Notes under the pieces: generated by a model | Told to the model about the DNA's origin: nothing | Database searches by the model: none | Seen by the model: only the letters and a program-made list of their open reading frames with translations | Translations under genes and position numbers: made by a program | Origin: Kuschelorhynchus macadamiae | Lineage: Eukaryota; Arthropoda; Insecta; Coleoptera; Curculionidae | DNA: 64,000 nt | Direction of reading: 5' to 3' | Assembly (NCBI GenBank): GCA_030620095.1 | Contig: JAUTXW010001636.1 | Coordinates: 1 to 64,000, forward strand | Part shown: piece by piece, positions 37,073 to 48,475 of the stretch | Numbering within the stretch: position 1 is the first letter of the stretch | How the letters are laid out: every line of letters begins with the position of its first letter

Positions 37073-37321
37073 TTTTGCAAATCAACAAAACTGACATTGT
37101 CAAATATATCAGGATCAGGTAACCTTTCGTGTACAGATATTTTAATAAAAGGTAATACATTAAATTATGGATATTAGACCCTTATTTTCGCAAAAACTGT
37201 TGACTCTCATAAAAAGTGCTCTTAATAAAAAGCATTGTTAATTTTACGCAGATTTTAAAAAAGTAATATTTATAGGGTGTTCCATTAAGTAAAAAGATGC
37301 TGATTTGTACAAACGTAGGTA

Positions 37322-38105
37322 TAGTCGAATGCGGTCTTATCGTGCGGGTCCAAAGGTTACCAACATTATGAATCAAATCAGAAAACACAGTGAATACCAG
37401 TATGTTGTGTGATTCTTTTATCGAGCTATTAAATATCTATGGGTTATTTACAAATATACAGGGAGGAAGAAAATAGTTTTTTTTTAATTATATTACGCAA
37501 TATTATTAAGATAGCCACTTAATATTATTTTATATATTAAATGCCGAGAGACTAAGTAAGAAAATTCGCTAAATATGTATTTGGTTAAAACTTTTTGGTT
37601 GGCAAAAACAAAAATACACAAAATGGCAAGCGCCTTAATAAAGTCGGAAGGCGGTTCGAATCAGTGGAACAATCAGGATATGTTCTGTTTATATAGCCAC
37701 TTAATGAAAGTGAGATTTTTTTATCAATCACCAAAAACTATGAGCCCCGCTTGACCTAAAAATCTAACCACTTATACAGTGTCATTTATTTAAATGCGGG
37801 CCACTCCTGTGCAAAGAAAACTTGTTTTTTTTTGTATTGTGATAACAAAAAAATTTTATTTTGCAAAAATACTATACACTTTTGTTAAAAACGCAAGATA
37901 ATTAGTTATTACTTCCCACGTGAGATTTTTTCAGATCTTTACGTTTAAGGGTCCCTAGATGCCTGAAAACATGTTTTCTCAGTTCCGTCTGTCTGTAGGT
38001 ATGTCTGTCGGTCAGCCTGTCTGTTCGCGACATAGCTAAAAAACTACTTATCCGATTTCTTTAAATTTCAGTCTAAAATTAAGGGCAATGCGTGCAAACA
38101 ATACA
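37322..38105 (+). repeat. Composite interspersed repeat, right copy
   Basis: Inverted partner of 1-779. It begins TAGTCGAATGCGGTCTTATC and ends ATACAGGCTATATC beside an AT tract. The TTACTTCC and CTGTCTGT motifs of the family at 48713 lie at about 37908-38030. Confidence 0.7.
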
Positions 38106-38111
38106 GGCTAT

Positions 38112-38114
<3 letters not shown>

Positions 38115-38175
<61 letters not shown>

Positions 38176-38178
38176 TAT
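38115..38178. repeat. (TA)n microsatellite
   Basis: About 64 bases of alternating AT with one C interruption, at the outer end of the composite repeat. Confidence 0.95.
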
Positions 38179-38417
38179 CAAATTTTGTCATATCATTAAT
38201 AAAAATATTTACTTATTTTAAACACGCTTTAAAATTGGAACAAGTATTCTATAATTATTTATTTATTGCCCACAAAATTACAAATGTACTAAAAAAGTAA
38301 GCATAAAAATGGTGTCAAATCTAATAAAAAAAAATTTAAATTAAAATTCACTGGCTAATATCCAGGAGCGAGTGGCAAAAGCTCTGAGAATCTGTATAAG
38401 GAATGTACAGAAACTTG

Positions 38418-40556
38418 TACAGGGTGTTCCAGCGAGGACTGAACAGGGACCTATTTTCGACCTTCCTTGTATTTTGGAAAAATTCAAAATAGCCAATCGA
38501 TGTATTTTTTCTTGTAGAATCCAAAAATGTCATCGAAAAAATATTTGAACCAGAAACAAAAGAGTTACGCTATGCATCAGGTGTTTTTTAAATGGAATGT
38601 ATCGTTTTTTATACGATTTTTGGAAAGAGTGATTTTTTTCATGTCCGTTCTGATTAAAAGATTTGATTTCGCGATAGCTGTTTATATTACATTTTAATGT
38701 TTTACAAACTAAAATTTTAGCTTCACCTGTTTAAAATATACGATATGTTGGTATAGGTGATCAAGGTAAAATGACGTTTGAATGCTTTGTCAATAAAAAT
38801 TGACATTATTTTAATTATTGTCGAAGTCTTCACCTAAAAAATATATATTTGACTCTGATCGAAATGAAATACTCTTTGGACGAGCGACTACAAATTGTTA
38901 TGCTATTTTACAAGTGCCAAGAAAATGCAAGAGAAGCAAGAAGAAGATTTATTGCAAATTTTCATAGAAATATATCCATCAATACAATTCTAAGGATAAA
39001 AAACCTATTTGAGGAAAATAAAACTTTACATGATAGAAAAAGAAATTCAATAAAAAATAATTATTAAATAATAAAATAAAACTACTAATAACATAAGTTT
39101 TCAATGTGACCGCCGTTTTTCTCGAAACAACATCGATAACCGTAGCCTTTCTAAACTTGCTGTTACAATATGATTTTCCTGGTTAAGGCGGTTTATTTCA
39201 TCGACAATTTTTCCCATGATCTCTTGAATATTTTCGTTTCGTTGTCTGTATACTAAGAGGTCGGGGCTATTGGGCGGCCAAGCATATGTTCCATTTCGCC
39301 CTATCCATTCGTTATGGCGCCGATTTAAAAATTGAACCACATCATGCACGGCATGAGGAGGCGCCCCATCATGTTGCCAAATTAAATTCTGATATTCTGC
39401 CAATGGTAAGTCTTCCAAAAAATTTTCAATTTCGTTTTCTAAAAACTCATAATATCTGTGCCGTTAAAAAATATTGGTCCCAAAATTTTATTGTTTTTTA
39501 TCCCACACCAAGCATGAATAGAATTCCTCCTTTGAAATTTAATAGTCTGGAACTTTTTTGGATTTTCAACGGCCCAGTGGTGACTATTATGTCTGGTGAA
39601 TACTCCCGATGTTGTGAAAGTAGCTTCGTCGGTCCACACAATATTTTTGAATAAATCAGGGTCTTCGTTTTCTTGCCGAATTACCATTTGAGAAACAAAT
39701 TGGAAGCGAAGTTCTTTTTGTGCCGGTGTTAGGTGCTGAAGTGGAAGGATACGAAAAGGCCTAAATTTATGAATTTTCAGAGTCCTGTGAACAGTCCCTC
39801 GGGTAACTCTTCTGCGCCTTACACCGCCACCGTACTGAACTTCCCGAACTGCATCCGAAATAGATTTGGTTGGATTAACTTGAAAATAATTTATAATGGC
39901 CTGGTCTCGATTTCTTCTTCTTTGTATATTTCTTTTTCTATCATGTAAAGTTTTATTTTCCTCAAATAGGTTTTTTATCCTTAGAATTGTATTGATGGAT
40001 ATATTTCTATGAAAATTTGCAATAAATCTTCTTCTTGCTTCTCTTGCATTTTCTTGGCACTTGTAAAATAGCATAACAATCTGTAGTCTCTCGTCCAAAG
40101 AGTATTTCATTTCGATCAGAGTCAAATATATATTTTTTAGGTGAAGACTTCGACAATAATTAAAATAATGTCAATTTTTATTGACAAAGCATTCAAACGT
40201 CATTTTACCTTGATCACCTATACCAACCTATCGTATATTTTAAACAGGTGAAGCTAAAATTTTAGTTTGTAAAACATTAAAATGTAATATAAACAGCTAT
40301 CGCAAAATCAAATCTTTTAATCAGAACGGACATAAAAGAAATCACTCTTTCCAAAAATCGTATAAAAAACGATACATTCCATTTAAAAAACACCTGATGC
40401 ATAGCGTAACTCTTTTGTTTCTGGTTCAAATATTTTTTCGATGATATTTTTGGATTCTATAAGAAAAAATACATCGATTGGCTATTTTGAATTTTTCCAA
40501 AATACAAGGAAGGTCGAAAATAGGTCCCTGTTCAGTCCTCGCTGGAACACCCTGTA
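38418..40556 (-). mobile_element. Mariner-type element with 0.6-kb inverted arms
   Basis: The ends TACAGGGTGTTCCAGCGAG and CTCGCTGGAACACCCTGTA include the duplicated TA. The arms (about 38418-39044 and 39931-40556) are nearly identical for more than 600 bp and include the transposase start codon and its first ~66 codons on both strands. The central part carries one transposase copy (minus strand). Inserted in transposon copy P1. Confidence 0.9.
39101..40125 (-). pseudogene. Tc1/mariner-like transposase in the foldback element
   Basis: Met at 40125 (MTLIEMKYSLDERLQIVMLF). The N-terminal HTH is followed by VRRRRVTRGTVHRTLKIHKF, the first catalytic Asp in NIVWTDEATFTTSGVF, IHAWCGIKNNKILGPIFF, then a small deletion with frameshift near 39440. 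The second frame gives the second Asp in LIWQHDGAPPHAV and the third in WPPNSPDLLVYRQ, where about a dozen residues usually following SPDL (TPLDFFLWG type) are deleted in frame. It ends at ...EKRRSH. All three catalytic Asp survive, but one frameshift and the deletion make it unlikely to act. Confidence 0.85.
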
Positions 40557-40735
40557 CATGAAAAAAAAAACATAATTTACTTCCGAAGAAGATTAAGAAA
40601 TGTACACGAAAAAATCCAAAGGCAAAAGACTTAAGTTACAATGCAAAAATGGATATTTATAATGCAATTTATGATTTATACACGTCAAAGTCTAATATAA
40701 TCCTTCAGAAACTTTTTAATATTATAGACTAAAAA

Positions 40736-41077
40736 ATATCATCATCACTTAAAAAGTCCTCATCTTCGGAGTCGTCCTCAAATGGCGCAATGATCATTGG
40801 TGCTATTTCGACATCTAGAACCCGTTCTCGATTCCACCAATCCCATATAAATTTCTCCTAACGTGCCACAGATTTCTTCCAGTACTCCGGCGTAATATAA
40901 TTTAATAAATCTTGCCAAACAATTTGCACTTCATCTGATGTAAGACCATCGTTGACGTGTTTTTCGTAATATGATTTTGCCGCAGCCTATATTAATTCTA
41001 TTGCGTTAAACTAGTAATGGTATGGCGGCAGTCGTAAAACCTCATGTTAATTTTCCCGTAATATTTCATCTACGGCA
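40736..41077 (-). pseudogene. DDE transposase copy P2, C-terminal part
   Basis: The minus strand from 41076 reads VDEILREN, stop, HEVLRLPPYHY, stop, FNAIELI (third catalytic residue Glu), then YYEKHVNDGLTSDEVQIVW, NYITPEYWKKSVAR, stop, EKFIWDWWNRERVLDVEIAP and an acidic tail EDDSEDEDFLSDDD. Four in-frame stops. Its 5' part lies at 46225-47250, on the far side of the LINE. Confidence 0.8.
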
Positions 41078-41361
41078 TTTTTTTTTTTTTTTTTTTTTTT
41101 TAGGAAGGACGTAGCCGATGCACGCATCGGACAAGTGGTCCTTCTGGAACGTACACTACAGAATGCTAAACATTCTAAATGGTACGGATTCGTTAACAAG
41201 GTCAAAATAAAAAAGTCAAAATCGAGAGACCCAATAAAAACAGTAACTACATCAAACATTTAAAATAGAGAAAAAAAAATTGATACACAAATACACATTT
41301 ACAGACAAAAAACATTACAAAGGAATACATAAATCCATATGAATACGAAGTATAAAAAACC

Positions 41362-44184
41362 TCACAAAAGCAATCCATTTAGCTGCCTTTTTAGCTGAAA
41401 AGTGCTAAGTCTAAAGATGTCATATTCTGCGAAATGACGATTGTAATTACACACTAGTCGGTCAATAAATGCGCCAGACCCATAATTTGTACGGTGGTAT
41501 CTTTCAAAGAATAGCTGAGGTTGTCTTGTTCTCCTAATAGGTACCAAAAATGAGACCGACCCCAACAATATTTCACAATCAATGTCTCCATTTATTAGCT
41601 TGTGTAGAAAAACAAGAAGTGCCTTACGTCTCCGAAACTCAAGGGTTTGAAGGCCGCATAGAAGAGCTCTAGTGTTATACGATAGATCCTGATATGGAAA
41701 ATTAAATTTATATAAGAGGTATTTCGCAAATCTATTTTGTACTTTTTCAACTCTATCGTTATGGCACTGGTATGATGGACTCCATATTGTTGAACAATAC
41801 TCCAAAACACTCCGTACCAGTGAGTAATACAGACAGACAATTGCTTAGGTGTCCGTCACATGCCTTGTATTCCTTTTTATAAAGCCCAACAATCTAAAAC
41901 CCTTGAGTACAATGCTGTCAATATGCAGATTAAATGTTAGTTTGTCATCAAAAATAACACCTAGGTCAGTGTAAGAACTAACAACCTCTAGTGTTACATA
42001 ATTTATGAAGTAGGAGGAGAGAACAGGATTAATGCGTTTATGAAAACGGAGCACTTTACACTTGGATATGTTAAGATGGAGATAATTAGTGCTGCACCAG
42101 TTGACGAGCCTTCCAATGTCAGATTGCAGTGCATTTGAGTCAGTGTAAACGGGAGCAAAAAATTTTAAATCGTCTGTATACAAAAGACATTTGGACGCTC
42201 TAAAGCAAGATACTATGTCATTTATAAAAAGTAGAAAGAGCACTGGACCAATATGTGAACCCTGTGGGACACCCGATGTCACAATAACCTCCCTAGAAAC
42301 TGAACCACAAATGTTGACCTGTTGTCGACGATTAAACAAATAAGATCTGATCCACTCCAAATAACTTCCAGAAAGACCAATTTGCTGCAATTTTAATAAT
42401 AAAAGCTGATGACAAACACTATCAAAAGCCTTGGATATGTCCGTGTAAACAGCATCAATCTGTTGGCCAGCTTCGACAGATGTAATTAAGTAATTTTGGA
42501 ACATCGCAAGATTTGTAGTAGTTGAGCGACCGCGATAAAAACCATGTTGCATACTCGTAATGTAGTGTTTCAAAGACTCAAATAAATGATCAGTGATAAT
42601 TGCCTCAAACAGCTTTGGGATATGCGAAAGCAAAGAGATACCTCTGTAGTTCTTTATATCGCTTTTATCACCGCATTTAAAGATCGGCATCAGTGTAGAA
42701 AATTTCCAAATATCAGGAAATGAACCTAGATTAAAAGATCTTTGAAAAATTACACATAGCGGTTGAGACAACGACTGACAGCACCTTTTCAAAAAGATAG
42801 TGGGAATTCCGTCAGGACCAGCCCTCTTAGAAACATCAAGGCCATCTATTTTAGTGGAGATTTCTGCCTCTGTAAAATAATATGTTGCTAGTAGTTTCCC
42901 TGAAGAACTTACGGGACTGATCTGACTAAAATCTAAAATTTCATGGTGTGAATAGCAGAACTGAAAATGGGCTGCAAAGGCATTAGCGATGTGATTTGAA
43001 CCCATAATTTCTTCACCGTCATAATTCATAACACTAGGCATACCAGAGTCTCTTCTCAAGTTACGAACAAATGACCAAAAGTGCTTGATATTTTCCGGAA
43101 TAAGTAATTCAGTTTGCGTGACATATGTAAGATAGCACATGTCAGTTCGAAACTTTACTTCACGTCGTATGTCCGAATAGGCCAGATAGTCAGCTTGTTG
43201 TTCAGTCCTTTTATACCTCTTATATAGGCGATTCTTTTGTCCAATAAGCCTTCTCAATGGGAGGTCAAACCATTTTGGGTACTTGCAGTCAACCATGGTT
43301 TTCTTGGGAACATGAATATCGATTCCCCGAAGCAAAACCTCATAGAAGGTTTCAACGATCCCGTTGATGTCAGGAGATGATAAGAAAGACCAATCCGATT
43401 GCTTATAAAAAAGATTGAGTTCATGGAAATTTGCCCGATGAAACTGATATACACTCACTCGATTGTAACTTTTTATTGGAGGAACATATTCAATTTTATA
43501 CATCAATTCAATCGCAGGATGGTAAGGGTCAATATTTACTAGGGGTAAATCAGGAGATGAAATGCGAACATTAACAAAGTCATCAGCAAAAATCAAGTCT
43601 AAAGTTCTACCCATGTGATTGCATAAAGAATTAATTTGTTGCAATTCTAGAAAGTTCATTGACACAATAAGAGTTTCAGAGGCCAACGATGTTAAAGACC
43701 TTGGAACAAGGGTATCGTCTTCATAGATCCACTCCACTGAAGAAAGGTTAAAATCCCCAGAAATTAAAAATGTATGACTGTCAAAACTATTTCTCAGCGA
43801 CTCGCAGGTATTGCAGAATGACTGATAATACTCCAGGCTAGAATTGGGTGGGAAATATACACATCCTAGGACTAATTTTGTGTCGCCAGCCTTCACCTGA
43901 ACCCAAACATCGTCAAACTCTAGATGAATAGGAGTAATAATCAAGGATGCCTGAAAACAACAAGAAACTGCAATCAACACGCCTCCGCCGCGCTGGCATC
44001 CCAGTTCTTCATAACTCCTATCTTTACGGAAAACCATATATTTATGTTTAAACATTTCGTAGCTACTAATATCTCCATTAAGCCACGTCTCGGTAAGAGA
44101 AATTACTTCATAGTCACAAGACAAAATGCTTAGAGAAATCTCGTCAGTCTTTGTGCGTAGTCCCCTGACATTTTGATAAAACAT
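41362..44184 (-). pseudogene. LINE ORF2: endonuclease-RT, one in-frame stop
   Basis: 941 codons including the final stop, interrupted by a single TAA at 41845-41847; the same frame is open on both sides. The N-terminal EEP endonuclease shows FYQNVRGLRTK, LTETWL, GGGVLIAV and SGDFNLSSVEW. The reverse transcriptase shows KRAGPDGIPTIFLK, LMPIFKCGDKSDIKNYRGIS, YTDISKAFDSVCHQLLL, SGVPQGSHIGPVLF and the catalytic KCLLYTDDLKFF (YTDD instead of the common FADD). The C-terminal domain after the stop holds LVRSVLEYCSTIWSP, then NYGSGAF. The frame stays open upstream of this Met and overlaps the ORF1 end, so the true start is uncertain. ORF2 nicks target DNA and primes cDNA synthesis there. Confidence 0.9.
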
Positions 44185-44240
44185 GCTCAGACTACTCGCT
44201 GAGGAAACCCCAATACCACTGACTGTATCATATGTCTGAG

Positions 44241-45515
44241 TTACATTTTGTTCGTTGATAGCGAAAAATTCGAACCTTCATATAGTTCCCGCTGCAGAGA
44301 AGTTGGAGCATTATTCATAGTCTGAGAACGAGCACTGGGGTTGTCGTGATCAGAATTAGACGTACAAACGTGTTTCACAGACCCAACAAAGTTTGAAAAA
44401 ATCATCTGCGCAAGCTCAGCTTTTTCACTGAAATTCATTATACCTCTCTCGGTTGTGACTCTGGACGGAATGTAATGGATATGTTGATAATTTTTAAAGA
44501 GACATTGCAAATGAAAGTCGTCCTGTTGAATAATCTTGTTAAGTACTGGACGATTCATCTGAAGAGGCGGACCACAAACAAACAAACTGGTTCCATTAGA
44601 GTTTTCCAGAAGACGATGCAAAGCCTGTGATCTGATAGTCTTCCCCCTAAGTGCATTCAATCCTCCCGCAAATAACACAACAAAATCGTCTTTAGAAAAC
44701 TTCCCAACCAATTTTTCACAATCCTCAATGCGCTCTTCGAAGAGAATAGGACCCGACCACTGACAATTAATATCATATTTATTGCCTGTGAGCCGCTTAA
44801 AGATATTTATAAAACCTTTCGCAATTATATCACCCATAATCAAAATCTGTGGTTTACGAGGGATTGGCGCAGATAATCCGGTCGAAACCGTTGTGCTTGC
44901 GGTTGGAATTCTACCACATTGAGAAAGACAAACTTCTCCCCTTGATGAGGGAATGTGAACATCCAATTGCCGCTTGAGATGCTTAATTTCCTTAAAATTT
45001 ACATCGTTTTCCTTTTCCAGAACAGATATTGATGTCACCATTTGCCTGTTTATGTCAGTGAGGTCGTGAATTTGAGTACGTAAATGAGTAATAAGTTCTT
45101 CATTTTCTTTAATTTTATTATCCAGCTCAGATTTGGAAATTTTGAGACTGTCTATCTCCATATTAAGTTCTGCTATTCTGCAACGTTGTTCAGCTAGCTG
45201 GGCATTAAATTCTTTTTCAGCCTCAGAGACATCATCAGCAAAATCCTGTGTTCCTCTTTTTAGTCGCTTAATGTAATTATTCTTGTCGTTTATTTCAGAT
45301 TTCAATTTGTTAAGCTCGTCAATATAATTATTCTCCCGTTGTTCATCAGTTTCAGCCTTTGATTGACAGCTGCTAGAACAATAAATTCTATAACCGCCAA
45401 GTTTCACAACATCCTTGCAGCATTCCAAGCAGCTAGGATGAAACATGCCCATACAGGATACACAGCAAAAGTTTGAGAAATCCTTATGTTTACAACATTT
45501 TAGGTTGCGTTCCAT
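44241..45515 (-). CDS. LINE ORF1: zinc finger, coiled coil, esterase-like
   Basis: An intact frame of 424 residues. Residues 1-55 form a Cys/His-rich PHD-like finger (CCKHKDF..CCVSCMGMFHPSCLECC). Residues about 60-190 are a charged heptad-like coiled coil (Lys/Glu/Leu-rich, LKRGTQDFADDVSEAEKEF and onward). Residues about 225-380 resemble the SGNH-esterase-like domain of CR1/L2-group ORF1 proteins (ILIMGDIIAKG at its start, VLFAGGLNAL mid-way). Such proteins coat the element RNA. The combination assigns the element to the CR1/L2/Crack/Daphne assemblage rather than Jockey. Located just upstream of ORF2 on the same strand. Confidence 0.85.
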   Translation of the reverse strand: MERNLKCCKHKDFSNFCCVSCMGMFHPSCLECCKDVVKLGGYRIYCSSSCQSKAETDEQRENNYIDELNKLKSEINDKNNYIKRLKRGTQDFADDVSEAEKEFNAQLAEQRCRIAELNMEIDSLKISKSELDNKIKENEELITHLRTQIHDLTDINRQMVTSISVLEKENDVNFKEIKHLKRQLDVHIPSSRGEVCLSQCGRIPTASTTVSTGLSAPIPRKPQILIMGDIIAKGFINIFKRLTGNKYDINCQWSGPILFEERIEDCEKLVGKFSKDDFVVLFAGGLNALRGKTIRSQALHRLLENSNGTSLFVCGPPLQMNRPVLNKIIQQDDFHLQCLFKNYQHIHYIPSRVTTERGIMNFSEKAELAQMIFSNFVGSVKHVCTSNSDHDNPSARSQTMNNAPTSLQRELYEGSNFSLSTNKM

Positions 45516-46224
45516 GTTAAATTAATTATCCAATTAAATGAATTAATATTAAATGTTATATATGAAAAGAAAAAGAAAAGAAAAGAACAGCAAGATAGTA
45601 AATATGTGTGTGTAAATAATAAAGATACTTAAAGTGTCAAGTTATACCACCTACTCAATCCAGCAGTACAACCAAACACTCAATGAGCAACCCTGGTACA
45701 ATATATAAGTTTAAATATAATTAAATAAAATAAGGTGAGAGAGGTCGGTGATATTTAAAAAATAATAAAAATTCCAATACAAAACAAAATACCCTGAAAC
45801 CGGACCTGTTTAAATTATTTTTAGCACAATAGGATTCACCAAAAACATCGACTAACACAAAAAAAGGGAATTCCCTTAACACATGATTTTAATGAATCAG
45901 AATAAAATACGATATTTTACTAAACTCTTATCATCTAATTTGCATATTAACAGTCAACAACCTAGTAAATGATAAAATATCGGTTTTTTTCCAGTATAAT
46001 CCTTTCTCTGCTTAAAATTAAATATTAAAAATGCAGTTCTATTTTCCCATATAATTTGAATATGTGTAATGCAAAATTCGTGAAGTTTTCAAAAATATGT
46101 ACTGTTTTTCATCAGCAGTAAAATGATACCAAACACATATTATTTAAATCCCAAAACCACTCAAAATCACAATTATACACAAGAGCACGAAACTTAATAC
46201 ACACAGTTAAAAATGAAATCGTAT

Positions 46225-47250
46225 GTATATTGTTGGTTTTTTAATAGATTTTGCCATTAAAAGAAGTTCTAGTTTCAGCATATTGGTAAAGAATTTTGTT
46301 TTTGTTTTATTAGCCAGTCATAAATATCACTTTTCTTCCAGGATGAAGTAGGTTGTTTATTTAAGATTCTTGAATGATAAGATGCATTGTCCAGAATGAT
46401 TAAAGATGGAGCATCTAAATTTGGAATCAGTTGTTCTTTTAACCACTTTTCAAACAGTTCACAGTTCATATTATCATGGTAGTCCATACTTTTGGATGTT
46501 GAAGAAAACAGTAAACTTGCACCTGGGAGAAATCCTGTTGAAGAACCTGCATGCAAATGATGAACCGTTTTCCCGTCCCACATCCCTTTTTTCTCTTGAC
46601 ACTTTTTACAGACTCGTCCTGCCAAGATTTCGACCACTTCCATTAGAAAATATCCAAGTCTCGTCTAAAAATACCACTTTTCTAAATTTTGAATTAACAT
46701 TTTTCTTGTATTTCTTTAAAAACTGGATACGCTGACGTGCTATATGTGACAACTCGCATAAAAATCTTCGATTACAGTCCTTTTTGTATCGAAAACACGA
46801 CATTTTTATTAATTTTAACAACGATTTTAGTCCAATTTCCAATATGGCGCGATTTTTTAAAGCTTCTTTTAAAACTTGAAGGGTTATATTAGTTTTTGAT
46901 GTGTATAAATCGTAAATTGCATTACGGACATTTTTTTTTACATTGTCACTTAAGTCTTCTGTCTTTGGCTTTTTTCGTGTACATTTCTTAATTTTCTTCG
47001 GTAGTAAATTATGCTTTTTTCCATGCACAATTTTCTGCACAGTCCTTATACCGATTCCCAGAGCGTTTGCTACTGTCTCCTGGATATTGGCCGGTGAATT
47101 TTCAATTTCGTAATATTTTATTAGATTTAATACCGTTTTTTTCACTTGTGGATGCAAAAGACCCGAAAATTGTTTTCTATTACTCATTTTGTCACTGACT
47201 TGCCAATCTGACTTTAAAGTGACATCGCTCAAAGATTTTTGCAACTGCTG
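46225..47250 (-). pseudogene. DDE transposase copy P2, N-terminal and catalytic part
   Basis: The likely start is Met at 47187 (MSNRKQFSGLLHPQVKKTVL). The N-terminal HTH (ANALGIGIRTVQKIVHGKKH) is followed by the first catalytic Asp in KVVFLDETWIFSNGSG. A frameshift near 46640 leads to CKKCQEKKGMWDGKTVHHLH, SKSMDYHDNMNCELFEKW and the second Asp in PSLIILDNASYHS. A second shift near 46280 leads to NMLKLELLLMAKS, where the LINE begins. Tc1/mariner/pogo-IS630 type with Asp, Asp, Glu. The 5' end lies only about 120 bases before HPS5 exon 4. Confidence 0.85.
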
Positions 47251-47366
47251 GTATTTATATGTTTATTCTCTTTTTTCATATGAAAATACGCACGATAACA
47301 CTGCTTTTGACTATATGTATTTTCTTCTCATATTATAATACACTGCCTGGATTTTATCTTTTGTAG

Positions 47367-47583
47367 TTCCAAACAAAGTCAATATTTCAAATACCCACTG
47401 CGAACTTAATGACACTGGACTCTTCCATATTCCAAATTGATGCTTATCAAAGCTACCTCCTCGTTTCCACTAAAACCAGGACGTACTTGTGCAATACCGA
47501 AAAGGAGCATTACATACAAATCGGCAAAAAACTTCGAGATGGATATTTTGGAGCTTGCTTCTGCAGCACTTCAAATGACCAAG
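47367..47583 (+). CDS. HPS5: HPS5, exon 4
   Basis: 72 codons plus one base, between a TTTTGTAG acceptor and a GTCAGA donor. It reads LDSSIFQIDAYQSYLLVST, RTYLCNTEKEHYIQIGKK and LRDGYFGACFC, matching the HPS5 signature in which a 'LCDTEREKFWKIGNKERDGEYGACF' stretch follows the third blade (family knowledge from memory; the segments align in order). The last base joins AT of exon 5 to make Asp. This exon ends a 20.7-kb intron. Confidence 0.92.
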
Positions 47584-48074
47584 GTCAGAAAATGTATAAT
47601 AGTTTATCTAATTTACAAAAATATGTAGGTAGATTATAGCTTCTAAACTTATAGAATATTTCATTATTGTGTGAAGAATTAATAAACCGTTCATTTACTT
47701 AAAAAAAAAAACAATCTAAGGGACTGAATTTTTTTATCTTAATTATTTGGAATCGCTATATTTTTTTTTTCGGTAAGCAGGACCAATGGATAAATTAATA
47801 ATATTAACATAAGATTTAGTTAAAATTTCAACACTAAAACATCATCTCTAATCTCTTATTATCCGACTCGACGGCTCGTGATTAAGGTTGCCAGATTGGG
47901 ATGGCTAAATTCCGGGATAGCAAGAAAGAACAAAAAAAAAACGGTGGCTCCCAAAAAAGATAAATCAGTTTTGTTAGACCACTCATTCCCTTCGGAATTC
48001 ACGCTTGCGGGAATAGTGTGTGAAAACAAAATCAAAAGAAATCATAGTCAAAATTGGTTTTATTGACCTATGGG
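47584..48074. other. HPS5 intron 4, proximal
   Basis: AT-rich intron. GGTTGCCAG at about 47886 and CTGGCAAC at about 48623 are inverted and may be the ends of the hAT-like fragment that follows. No coding frame. Confidence 0.35.
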
Positions 48075-48475
48075 ACCATTTAACAAAGACAAAAATTCTG
48101 ATCAGGACATGCTAAAGTTGGTTCCAGTTTTGTAGTTCAGCATTCACAAGGTCCAAAGATATTCGATTTCTCTCTTTTATCCACAAATTATTCATAAGGC
48201 TAAATATTCCCTCACAAAAAGCATTGCTAATTCGAATCGATAGAACAAATGACCCAATTTTATAAAGTCTTGAATTGTACCTATTCTAAAAAAATACGAC
48301 TCTATTTGATCATTTGGTACGTCTTTGGGTAACTCACTATATTCAAAGTATTCTTTCAATTTTTTATTCCTTAAAGTAGAAGAACTAAATTCAATGAAAA
48401 TCGGTTCGAGAGTTGGCAGGGGCGTGTGTACATTAAACAGCCGACAAAGCCAGCGGCGGCGCAATGTCGTGATGT
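48075..48475 (-). pseudogene. hAT-type transposase C-terminal fragment
   Basis: The minus strand gives YFEYSELPKDVPNDQIESYF, then TIQDFIKLGHLF, and in a shifted frame SNAFCEGIFSLMNNLWIKER and RISLDLVNAELQ. The 'NAxCERxFSLMxxLWTKERN' tract is the hAT dimerisation region. Frameshifted near 48205 and lacking everything N-terminal. Confidence 0.65.

Larger units (their letters stand above)
38295..40735 (+). pseudogene. DDE transposase gene copy P1, split
   Basis: The plus-strand pieces 38295-38419 (ANIQERVAKALRICIRNVQK) and 40555-40735 (HNLLPKK..KKCTRKNPKA, then YNAIYDLYTSKSNIILQ) match the minus-strand transposase at 47187-46606. They are separated exactly by the foldback mariner 38418-40556, with target TA on both sides. 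The copy stops near 40720, before its catalytic domain, and abuts the inverted 3' end of copy P2. Confidence 0.75.
41078..46224 (-). mobile_element. CR1-like LINE, about 5.1 kb, nearly intact
   Basis: A near full-length non-LTR retrotransposon on the minus strand: 5' UTR about 0.7 kb, ORF1 45515-44241, ORF2 44184-41362, 3' UTR about 260 bp, and a poly(A) tract (T-run at 41078-41100). It is inserted within transposon copy P2, whose coding sequence resumes on both sides. A short truncated relative is at 34556-34718. No clear target duplication found, which is common in CR1-type insertions. Confidence 0.85.

Noticed and set aside
41362..41847. A frameshift between ORF2 and its C-terminal part
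   Set aside because: Checking the codon phase showed that both parts share one frame, separated by a single TAA, so the damage is a nonsense codon and not a frameshift.
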